Below, piece by piece: positions 1-4,506 of a DNA stretch of 7,093 nucleotides (positions are counted from its first letter, which is position 1; each line of letters starts with the position of its first letter). This stretch comes from Paracoccaceae bacterium (GTDB lineage Bacteria; Pseudomonadota; Alphaproteobacteria; Rhodobacterales; Rhodobacteraceae). Both the position numbers and the translations under genes were made by a program. The stretch lies in the NCBI GenBank assembly GCA_027030435.1, contig JALVEX010000408.1, forward strand, positions 1 to 7,093, read 5' to 3'. The notes under the pieces were generated by a model. It had not been told where the DNA came from. It searched no databases and saw nothing but the letters and a program-made list of their open reading frames with translations.

Positions 1-116
1 CCGGTGTGAAGGCGTATACATTCATGCCCACCCGGGCGGCCAAATACCCTCCGCCTGAAACACGAAAAAATCCGATCAAACCGACATTCCCTTGCAATGC
101 GAACAAGGCGCAGGGT
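1..116. other. Left-edge stretch with no recognised gene
   Basis: This piece lies downstream of the minus-strand gene that stops at 117. It is less GC-rich than most of the window and contains an A6 run near position 65. I see no tRNA, no convincing coding frame and no terminator. A weak GGCGG/CCGCC inverted pair around 36-56 lacks a T-tract on the side where transcription from the minus-strand gene would arrive. A gene beyond the left edge cannot be excluded. Confidence 0.4.
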
Positions 117-752
117 TCACCGTGTAGAGCGCCGCTGCTGGATTTCGGCGATCGCCGCTTCCCAGCTTGGCCGCGCAGGCCGGTGATTCGCTCCCGGCGG
201 TGCGAGCGCATAGGCGCCGATGAAATCGATGCCCAAGCCCTTCAGATAACGCCTTGCCTTGCCGCCGAATGCGACAACTATGGCGTTGGGCAACAATTCG
301 ATCTGACGAACAAGATAGTTCGCGGCGCATGTTCTGTCCGTAACCGAGCCGATTTCATTATCGATGGAACACAGCCTGCCTTCGGTTATCCAGACCCTTC
401 TGAGTTGCTCGTCAAAGGTCATGTCTGGATAGAGTTGCGAAATGAACCACCGCACATTGCGGTGGAAAAGATCCCTTCCATGCTTGAAGCATTCATAAGC
501 ATGGGCTGCACAGGCAGCCATCAGGCGCTCGGGCCCGAGCGAAACGTCATAGCTCTCACCTTCGTGAGGATGCCCCGGCTCGGAAAGGACCATGACGACC
601 TCAACATCCTCGGCATGGCCGGTCGCACCCAAGTAACCGCGTGGGACATATCCATTTTCCGGCTCCCAGCTTGCCTCCCGACACTGTCCGAAAAAGCGGC
701 ATGGCCTGTAGGCTTCCAGTAACAGCGATTTCAGCGGTGCCGCTGGCATCAT
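117..752 (-). CDS. Uracil-DNA-glycosylase-superfamily-like protein with putative Fe-S cysteines
   Basis: I cannot name this gene with certainty, but its layout resembles Fe-S uracil-DNA glycosylases (families 4/5). In order it has an early cysteine pair (C-x5-C, in CRFFGQC), a beta-strand plus loop EVVMVLSEPG...GESY where family 4 has a GEAPG..E-type motif, a VWITEGRLC strand, C-x13-C ending in DRTC, then NYLVRQIELLPNAIVVAFGGKA, which matches the 'yL..qi.ll.P..iv.lG..A' stretch of the family. Near the C-terminus, PPGANHRPARPSW supplies a possible motif-2 histidine. The canonical active-site loop is not intact, so glycosylase activity is uncertain. The start at 752 was chosen because an AGGA sits 7 nt upstream; in-frame ATGs at 815 and 785 have poorer spacing. 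That gives 211 aa, against 232 from 815. The gene follows rpoH on the same strand, but its lower GC suggests separate acquisition. Confidence 0.5.
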   Translation of the reverse strand: MMPAAPLKSLLLEAYRPCRFFGQCREASWEPENGYVPRGYLGATGHAEDVEVVMVLSEPGHPHEGESYDVSLGPERLMAACAAHAYECFKHGRDLFHRNVRWFISQLYPDMTFDEQLRRVWITEGRLCSIDNEIGSVTDRTCAANYLVRQIELLPNAIVVAFGGKARRYLKGLGIDFIGAYALAPPGANHRPARPSWEAAIAEIQQRRSTR

Positions 753-851
753 GTTCACATCCTCATCAACCGAGCCTGAAAGCATGGGAATGTCCGGGCT
801 CCCTGCATGTGGCATTGAACACCTGGGGAAGTTCGGACGATCGCTCGCCCC

Positions 852-1748
852 TCAGGCCGTTTCCAGAAGGCCCTTTTCCTTCGCCAGCTCCTTCATCCGC
901 TTCTGCAGCTTCTCGAAGGCGCGCACCTCGATCTGGCGGATGCGCTCGCGGCTGACGCCATATTCGCCCGAAAGCTCCTCGAGCGTGATCGGATCTTCCG
1001 AAAGGCGGCGCTTGGTGAGGATGTCCTTCTCGCGATCGTTGAGCACGTCCATCGCCTGCGCCAGCATCTCGCGGCGCACCTGCAGCTCGTCCTTCTCCTC
1101 GAGTTCCGCGGCCTGATCGGCGTTGTCGTCGGTCAGCCAGTCCTGCCACTGGGTCGCGCCCTCGCCGTCCGAACTCACGAGCGCATTCAGCGAGGCATCC
1201 CCCCCCGACATGCGCCGGTTCATCGAGATCACCTCGTCTTCGGTCACGTTGAGATCATGGGCGATCTGCTTCACCTTCTCGGGGTGAAGATCGCCTTCCT
1301 CGAGCGCGCCGAGGCGAGCCTTGGCCTTGCGCAGGTTGAAGAAAAGCTTCTTCTGCGCGCTTGTGGTGCCCATCTTGACGAGCGACCAGGAGCGCAGGAT
1401 GTATTCCTGGATGCTGGCGCGGATCCACCACATGGCATAGGTGGCGAGGCGAAAGCCCTTTTCGGGATCGAACCGCTTCACCGCCTGCATCAGCCCCACA
1501 TTGGCCTCGGAGATCACCTCCGCCTGGGGCAGCCCGTAGCCGCGATAGCCCATGGCGATCTTGGCGGCGAGGCGCAGATGGCTCGTCACCAGCTTGTGCG
1601 CGGCCTCGGTATCCTGATGCTCGGCCCAGCGCTTGGCCAGCATGTATTCCTCTTCCGGTTCCAGCATCGGGAACTTGCGGATTTCCTGAAGATAGCGGTT
1701 CAGGCCCTGTTCCGGCGAGGGCACCGGAAGTTTGGTGTAATTGCTCAT
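852..1748 (-). CDS. rpoH: RNA polymerase heat-shock sigma factor RpoH (sigma-32)
   Basis: This alternative sigma factor directs RNA polymerase in the cytoplasm to heat-shock promoters of chaperones and proteases. The 298-aa protein has the usual family length. Region 1.2 to 2 runs from about residue 15 to 120, with the core-binding and -10 melting segment EANVGLMQAVKRFDPEKGFRLATYAMWWIR-like at 81-110. The RpoH-specific box QKKLFFNLRKAKARL lies at about 132-146 and separates it from RpoD. The region 4.2 helix-turn-helix LEELSGEYGVSRERIRQIE lies near 256-274. The ATG at 1748 is preceded by GGGAG five bases upstream, a good ribosome site. rluD ends 61 bp upstream on the same strand, so co-transcription is possible. 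A run of eight G residues within the gene (1199-1206) is unusual. Rhodobacterales often carry two rpoH paralogues; which one this is cannot be told here. Confidence 0.96.
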   Translation of the reverse strand: MSNYTKLPVPSPEQGLNRYLQEIRKFPMLEPEEEYMLAKRWAEHQDTEAAHKLVTSHLRLAAKIAMGYRGYGLPQAEVISEANVGLMQAVKRFDPEKGFRLATYAMWWIRASIQEYILRSWSLVKMGTTSAQKKLFFNLRKAKARLGALEEGDLHPEKVKQIAHDLNVTEDEVISMNRRMSGGDASLNALVSSDGEGATQWQDWLTDDNADQAAELEEKDELQVRREMLAQAMDVLNDREKDILTKRRLSEDPITLEELSGEYGVSRERIRQIEVRAFEKLQKRMKELAKEKGLLETA

Positions 1749-1806
1749 TCACTCTCCCTTTCGGCCCCGGATCGCTTGTGCGGATCGACAGGGCGCATTC
1801 ACACAT

Positions 1807-1835
1807 CACCTAGGTATCGCCGGGGTGTTTTTCAA
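1807..1835 (-). promoter_or_regulatory. Possible rpoH promoter overlapping the end of rluD
   Basis: On the minus strand a perfect TTGAAA (1835-1830), preceded by C as in CTTGAAA heat-shock -35 elements, lies 17 bp from a poor -10 candidate TAGGTG (1812-1807). It ends inside the last codons of rluD, about 60 bp before the rpoH start. The -35 is good and the -10 weak, so this is only a candidate. An RpoH-type -10 (CCCCAT-like) is not evident at the right distance. Confidence 0.3.
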
Positions 1836-2874
1836 GGCCTCTCAGGGCGTTGATGAGGGTTTTCATGTCGTCCGGGAGAGGGGAGCCAAAGCGCATTTCC
1901 GCGCCGCTCACCGGATGGGTGAAGCCGAGCGTTGCCGCGTGCAGCGCCTGGCGGGGAAAGGCGCGCGCGGCCTCCGCCCCCGCCTCCCCCACCGCGCGGG
2001 GCGAAAGCCGCCGCCGCCCGCCATAGACGGGATCGCCGATGATGCCGTGGCCGGCATGGGCGAGATGAACGCGGATCTGATGGGTGCGCCCGGTTTCGAG
2101 CCAGCAATCGAGAAGCGCCGCGGCGGGGGGCGTGCCGAAGCGCTCGATGGTGCGCGCGCGCGTCACCGCGTGGCGTCCGCTGCCGAAATATACCGCCTGG
2201 CGCTGGCGGTCCGTCTTGTGGCGGGCGAGGCCGGAGGTGATCCTGAGGATGTCGCCCGGCTCGAAGCTTACCCCCCGCAGCCCCCTCAGCCGCGGATCGG
2301 AGGCCTCGGGCACGCCGTGCACGATCGCCTTGTAATGGCGCTCCACGCTGTGCTTCTCGAACTGCGCGGCGAGCCCCTGATGCGCGGCATCGGATTTGGC
2401 CACCACGAGGAGGCCGGAGGTATCCTTGTCGATCCTATGCACGATGCCGGGGCGATTCCTGCCGCCGACGCCGGAAAGATGGCCGCCGAAATGGTGGAGA
2501 AGCGCATTGACGAGCGTGCCCGAGGGCGTGCCCGGCGCGGGGTGCACCACCATGCCGGCAGGCTTGTCGATGACGATGAGATCCTCGTCCTCAAAGAGAA
2601 CGGCGAGCGGGATGGCTTCTGCTTCCATGTGGGTTTCGGCCGCTTCGGGAATGGCGATCTCGTAGATCTCGCCGGTCGCCACCCGCGCCTTCTGATCGGT
2701 GACGGGGGCCGCGCTTCCAACCCGGCGCACTCGCCCCGCACCGATCAGGCGGGCGATGCGCGAGCGGCTCAGCGCCGCTGCCTCTGGCACATCGCGCGAA
2801 AGCGCCTTATCAAGGCGTGAAGGCGGGTTCTCCCCGATTTCAACCCGCACAACGCGATCGGACGGCTCGGACAT
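1810..2874 (-). CDS. rluD: RluA/RluD-family 23S rRNA pseudouridine synthase
   Basis: This enzyme isomerises specific uridines of 23S rRNA to pseudouridine during large-subunit assembly. The 354-aa protein has an N-terminal S4 RNA-binding domain (about residues 17-75, RLDKALSRDVPEAAALSRSRIARLI), then the catalytic domain with VIDKPAGMVVHPAPG (102-115) and the signature GIVHRIDKDTSGLLVVAKS (143-161). Within this signature D149 is the catalytic aspartate. The late motif TGRTHQIRVHLAHAGHGIIGDPVYGG (261-286) is also intact. The start at 2874 follows GGGGAG eight bases upstream and matches family length; the open frame extends to 2994, but that part is the antisense of the neighbouring gene. It is divergent from the gene starting at 2873, with overlapping start codons. 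RluD versus another RluA-family member is inferred from the S4 domain and sequence, not proven. Confidence 0.93.
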   Translation of the reverse strand: MSEPSDRVVRVEIGENPPSRLDKALSRDVPEAAALSRSRIARLIGAGRVRRVGSAAPVTDQKARVATGEIYEIAIPEAAETHMEAEAIPLAVLFEDEDLIVIDKPAGMVVHPAPGTPSGTLVNALLHHFGGHLSGVGGRNRPGIVHRIDKDTSGLLVVAKSDAAHQGLAAQFEKHSVERHYKAIVHGVPEASDPRLRGLRGVSFEPGDILRITSGLARHKTDRQRQAVYFGSGRHAVTRARTIERFGTPPAAALLDCWLETGRTHQIRVHLAHAGHGIIGDPVYGGRRRLSPRAVGEAGAEAARAFPRQALHAATLGFTHPVSGAEMRFGSPLPDDMKTLINALRGLEKHPGDT

Positions 2875-3211
2875 GAACGATGCTCCCCACACCGGCCCGG
2901 AGCCGGCGAATATCAGGTTTCTGCGCCGTCTGGTGACGGTGCTGACGGCGGTGATGATCCTCGGCATTGTGACCATCATCGCGCTATTTGTCATGCGCTA
3001 CCGCGCCGATACAAGCCCGAATGCGGCACTCGCGCTCCCCGAAAGCATCGCCCTGCCCGCAGGCAGCGAGGCGCGCGCCTTCACCCGGGGCAGCGACTGG
3101 ATCGCGGTGGTGGTGGAAAAGGCCGAAGGGGGGGAGGAAATCCTGATCTATGACGCAGACGGCAGGCGGCTGCGCCAGCGCATCGCCGTCATTGCCGGCG
3201 ATCGCCCCTGA
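2873..3211 (+). CDS. Small single-pass membrane protein, DUF6476-like
   Basis: This 112-aa protein has no known function. A short charged N-terminus with the positive patch RFLRRL (15-20) precedes one strong transmembrane helix at about residues 21-42 (VTVLTAVMILGIVTIIALFVMRY). A roughly 70-residue periplasmic part follows, with LALPESIALPAGSEARAFTRGSDWIAVVV and EEILIYDADGRRLRQRI, a small beta-rich pattern. By the positive-inside rule the C-terminal part should be outside the cytoplasm. It resembles proteins that I recall as DUF6476 in Rhodobacterales, but that label is from memory. The ATG at 2873 shares two bases with the rluD start codon on the other strand, and its ribosome site is weak (no clear AGGAG upstream). 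Its promoter, if any, lies within rluD. Confidence 0.78.
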   Translation: MNDAPHTGPEPANIRFLRRLVTVLTAVMILGIVTIIALFVMRYRADTSPNAALALPESIALPAGSEARAFTRGSDWIAVVVEKAEGGEEILIYDADGRRLRQRIAVIAGDRP

Positions 3212-3212
3212 T

Positions 3213-3262
3213 GGCAGCTGCCGGCAGGGGGCCGCCGGCCCCCTCTTGCCGCCGGGCGGCAA
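3213..3262. terminator. Cluster of three palindromes between convergent genes
   Basis: Two bases after the stop of the membrane-protein gene come three dyads in tandem. The first is a perfect 10-bp palindrome GGCAGCTGCC (3213-3222). The second is an 8-bp hairpin (A plus GGGGGCC at 3226-3233, paired with 3237-3244, loop GCC). The third is a 7-bp hairpin (TTGCCGC at 3246-3252, paired with 3256-3262, loop CGG). No clear T-tract follows on either strand. The position between a rightward gene and a leftward tRNA suggests bidirectional transcription termination. Confidence 0.5.
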
Positions 3263-3265
3263 TTC

Positions 3266-3294
3266 ACCCCCGGGAGTATTTCCGCCAAGATGAA
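3266..3294. repeat. Candidate dispersed intergenic motif (GAGTATTTCCGCCAAGATG)
   Basis: Between the palindrome cluster and tRNA-His is a stretch with the core GAGTATTTCCGCCAAGATG, preceded by a C-rich/G-rich CCCCCGGG. I recall very similar strings (GGAGTATTTTTGCCAAGATGAA and variants) downstream of many genes in Rhodobacterales genomes, so this may be one copy of a dispersed element. Only one copy is present in this window, so the repeat status is recollection and not seen here. Confidence 0.35.
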
Positions 3295-3308
3295 GGGATG
3301 AAAGGGGA

Positions 3309-3385
3309 TGGTACCAGCGCCCCGGCTCGAACGGGGGACCTCCTGATCCACAATCAGGCGCTCTAACCAACTGAGCTACGCCGGC
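3309..3385 (-). tRNA. tRNA-His(GTG)
   Basis: The minus strand folds into a complete cloverleaf of 77 nt including an encoded CCA (3311-3309). The acceptor stem GCCGGCG/CGCTGGT has two G-U pairs. The D arm GCTC...GAGC carries AGTTGGTTA. The anticodon stem CCTGA/TCAGG encloses loop TTGTGGA with anticodon GTG (3351-3349). The variable loop is AGGTC, and the T arm CCCCG/CGGGG has loop TTCGAGC. The discriminator base is A73 and the base before position 1 is T, so there is no encoded G-1. This departs from most bacteria but is known in a large part of the Alphaproteobacteria. A strong promoter candidate lies just upstream. Confidence 0.97.
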
Positions 3386-3394
3386 ACATGGCGG

Positions 3395-3423
3395 GATTTA
3401 GCGCCGGGGGGCGGGCTTTGCAA
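3395..3423 (-). promoter_or_regulatory. Promoter of tRNA-His
   Basis: On the minus strand TTGCAA (3423-3418) is followed by exactly 17 bp and then TAAATC (3400-3395). The -10 ends only nine bases before the first tRNA base, so transcription should start one to three bases ahead of the mature 5' end and leave a very short RNase P leader. The GC-rich spacer and the region just after the -10 (CCGCC) fit stable-RNA promoters. Confidence 0.65.
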
Positions 3424-3433
3424 GAGGCACGGG

Positions 3434-3462
3434 TTGAAAAATCCCGCTTTTGCGCCTATCGC
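3434..3462 (+). promoter_or_regulatory. Promoter of the 65-aa protein gene
   Basis: TTGAAA (3434-3439), a 17-bp spacer and TATCGC (3457-3462) form a sigma-70-type promoter candidate pointing right. It would start transcription near 3469, about 40 bases before the ATG at 3510. It diverges from the tRNA-His promoter with about 10 bp between the two -35 boxes. The left arm of a large inverted repeat (3448-3457) overlaps the spacer and the first base of the -10. Confidence 0.5.
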
Positions 3463-3491
3463 GGCCCGGCACTGCCCGATCAGGCGCAAAA
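3448..3491. repeat. Long inverted repeat across the promoter and leader
   Basis: TTTTGCGCCT (3448-3457) is repeated perfectly inverted as AGGCGCAAAA (3482-3491). The pairing continues inward, with ATCG (3458-3461) against CGAT (3477-3480) and one bulged C. This gives about 14 bp of dyad over 44 bp. Because its left arm lies upstream of the predicted transcription start, it works better as a DNA operator than as a leader-RNA hairpin. No T-tract follows, so a terminator is unlikely. Confidence 0.6.
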
Positions 3492-3509
3492 CATGAGGTG
3501 GAAGGGATC

Positions 3510-3707
3510 ATGGGGATCAACAGCGAAAGCGATATCACCGCCAATCTTCAGATCGGCCCGACGACGGAGGGGATGGTCCGCCTTTACATCACGGCGGAAG
3601 GGATTGAGATCCCGATGGATTTCGAGCCCGAGGAAGCGATGGAGATTGCCGAGGAAATCCGCGCCTCGGCCGAGGCGGCAAAGGCGCGCGGGGGCGCTCA
3701 GGGCTGA
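3510..3707 (+). CDS. Small acidic conserved protein, DUF6324-like
   Basis: This 65-aa cytoplasmic protein has no known function. It begins MGINSESDI, has a short beta-hairpin-like middle (LQIGPTTEGMVRLYITAEGIEIPMDF, about 13-38) and ends in an acidic helix (PEEAMEIAEEIRASAEAAKAR, 40-60). This pattern resembles small Rhodobacterales proteins that I recall as DUF6324; the label is from memory. An earlier in-frame ATG at 3450 is rejected because it lies inside the promoter and its extra residues look non-coding. The ATG at 3510 has GAGGTGGAAGGG upstream, a plausible ribosome site. Its last ten bases overlap the end of the convergent mmcB. There is no signal peptide or membrane segment. Confidence 0.8.
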   Translation: MGINSESDITANLQIGPTTEGMVRLYITAEGIEIPMDFEPEEAMEIAEEIRASAEAAKARGGAQG

Positions 3708-4168
3708 GGCAGGCCGCCGGGGCGGGGATCGTGCAGCGCCTGGAGGCGGCGCGCGGCCTGGCGGGCGAAACGCAGGGAAAGCGCCTTGCGCCGGGCGGGT
3801 GCGAGCCGGGCTTCGGGGCCGGTGCGGATGATCTCGCCGCCGTGGGAATCGGCGAGGATCAGGCCGGTATCGGCGGGCAGGATTTCGGCCGGGAAATCCG
3901 GCGCCACCGCCCAGAAGAAGCGATCGCACCAGGCGAGATAGCCCTGCCACTTGCGATCGGCGGTGAAATCGGCGCGCGACGATTTGCATTCGACGATCCA
4001 GATCTCGCCTTTTGGCCCGAGCGCCATCACATCGGCCCTGAGCCCGCGGGTGGGCACGCATTCCGTCAGGCAGGCGAAATCGAGCGCCCCGAGCGCCCGG
4101 CACACCCCGCGCGCCAGCCGCTGGCCGGGCGTCGCGCCCCCTGCCCCCGCCTGCTGATTTTCGCTCAT
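3698..4168 (-). CDS. mmcB: MmcB-family DNA repair protein
   Basis: The 156-aa protein resembles MmcB, an alphaproteobacterial DNA repair protein whose Caulobacter member is SOS-regulated and supports survival of mitomycin C damage. The sequence shows a PD-(D/E)XK nuclease-like core: E36 in LTECVPTRG, D46 in LRADVMAL, then E60-C-K62 in IWIVECKSS. The family-typical stretch DFTADRKWQGYLAWCDRFFWAVAPDFP (67-93) follows. Basic helices (RLAPARRKALSLRFARQAARRL) end the protein. Whether it cuts DNA is not established by sequence. The start at 4168 makes an ATGA overlap with the stop of the upstream 101-aa gene, so translation is probably coupled; an ATG at 4180 would add four residues. Through that operon it should fall under the LexA box at 4473-4487. 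Its end overlaps the convergent 65-aa gene by 10 bp. Confidence 0.88.
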   Translation of the reverse strand: MSENQQAGAGGATPGQRLARGVCRALGALDFACLTECVPTRGLRADVMALGPKGEIWIVECKSSRADFTADRKWQGYLAWCDRFFWAVAPDFPAEILPADTGLILADSHGGEIIRTGPEARLAPARRKALSLRFARQAARRLQALHDPRPGGLPQP

Positions 4169-4470
4169 ACGCCGGCCCATTCCTCGATCATCTTCACATA
4201 GCGGCGCGCCTGCGCCACCCGGCGCGCCGGATCGGGCTCTGCCAGCGCGCGCTGCAGACCGTCCACCAGCATCGGCCCCTTCTCCACCCGATCATGCACA
4301 TGGGCAAGCGCGTCGCCAAGGGCTTCATCGCGCACATCGCGCATGCCGCATTCGCGCGCCGCGCGGCGCAGCACATCGAGCACGGCGAAAAGCTCGCCTT
4401 CCGCCACCAGATCCTCGGACCATCCGCCGCCGAAGGCGACATTCGCGAAATGTTTCTTGCGCTCCACCAT
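4165..4470 (-). CDS. Uncharacterised 101-aa protein, first gene of an SOS operon with mmcB
   Basis: I do not recognise this protein. It is small, soluble-looking and mostly helical, with a basic N-terminus (MVERKKHF), a glycine patch VAFGGGWSED (11-20), an amphipathic leucine/alanine helix (LVAEGELFAVLDVLRRAARECG, 21-42), an acidic-basic middle, and a C-terminal helix RRVAQARRYVKMIEEW. It has one cysteine (C41) and no membrane segment or signal peptide. The ATG at 4470 lies two bases from the LexA box, and no Shine-Dalgarno is present. The promoter candidate would start transcription at about the ATG itself, so the message may be leaderless. The stop overlaps the mmcB start as ATGA. The position predicts damage-inducible expression together with MmcB and the divergent polymerase. 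The codon pattern and coupling support a real gene; its function is unknown. Confidence 0.78.
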   Translation of the reverse strand: MVERKKHFANVAFGGGWSEDLVAEGELFAVLDVLRRAARECGMRDVRDEALGDALAHVHDRVEKGPMLVDGLQRALAEPDPARRVAQARRYVKMIEEWAGV

Positions 4471-4485
4471 GAGAACAAACTAAGA
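4457..4485 (+). promoter_or_regulatory. Weak promoter candidate for the Y-family polymerase
   Basis: TTGCGC (4457-4462), 17 bp, then CTAAGA (4480-4485). The -10 is a poor match but overlaps the LexA box as expected of an SOS promoter. The -35 lies inside the first codons of the divergent 101-aa gene. Transcription would start near 4492, about 15 bases before the ATG at 4507. Confidence 0.3.
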
Positions 4486-4487
4486 AC
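4473..4487. promoter_or_regulatory. LexA (SOS) box, GAAC-N7-GAAC
   Basis: GAACAAACTAAGAAC is a perfect match to the alphaproteobacterial LexA operator, a direct repeat GAAC-N7-GAAC (read on the minus strand as GTTC-N7-GTTC). It occupies almost half of the 36-bp gap between the leftward 101-aa gene/mmcB operon and the rightward Y-family polymerase gene, and overlaps -10 candidates for both. One LexA dimer could repress both directions until RecA-stimulated cleavage after DNA damage. Confidence 0.9.
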
Positions 4488-4505
4488 ATTTAATCCCTGA
4501 CGCAA
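4477..4505 (-). promoter_or_regulatory. Promoter candidate for the 101-aa gene/mmcB operon
   Basis: On the minus strand TTGCGT (4505-4500), 17 bp, then TAGTTT (4482-4477). The -10 lies wholly inside the LexA box, which fits repression. It ends six bases before the ATG at 4470, so the expected transcription start falls at or next to the start codon, predicting a leaderless message. Confidence 0.45.
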
Positions 4506-4506
4506 G

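Noticed and set aside
6..722. Plus-strand open frame of 238 codons at the left end.
   Set aside because: It lacks family-like motifs, whereas the minus strand shows ordered cysteines and a UDG-like strand pattern. It would also need to overlap that gene fully.
1741..2820. Plus-strand open frame of 359 codons antisense to rluD.
   Set aside because: It has no recognisable motif and low-complexity Arg/Gly/Ala content. The minus strand encodes an intact pseudouridine synthase.
2875..2994. N-terminal extension of rluD to an ATG at 2994.
   Set aside because: The added 40 residues precede the S4 domain, are the antisense of the membrane-protein gene and are not typical of the family. The ATG at 2874 has a good ribosome site.
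3246..3262. Classic rho-independent terminator for the membrane-protein gene.
   Set aside because: The hairpins are strong but no T-tract follows on either strand, so only a general terminator-like role is proposed.
3450..3509. Longer version of the 65-aa protein from an ATG at 3450.
   Set aside because: That ATG falls inside the promoter spacer and upstream of the predicted transcription start, and the extra residues look non-coding.
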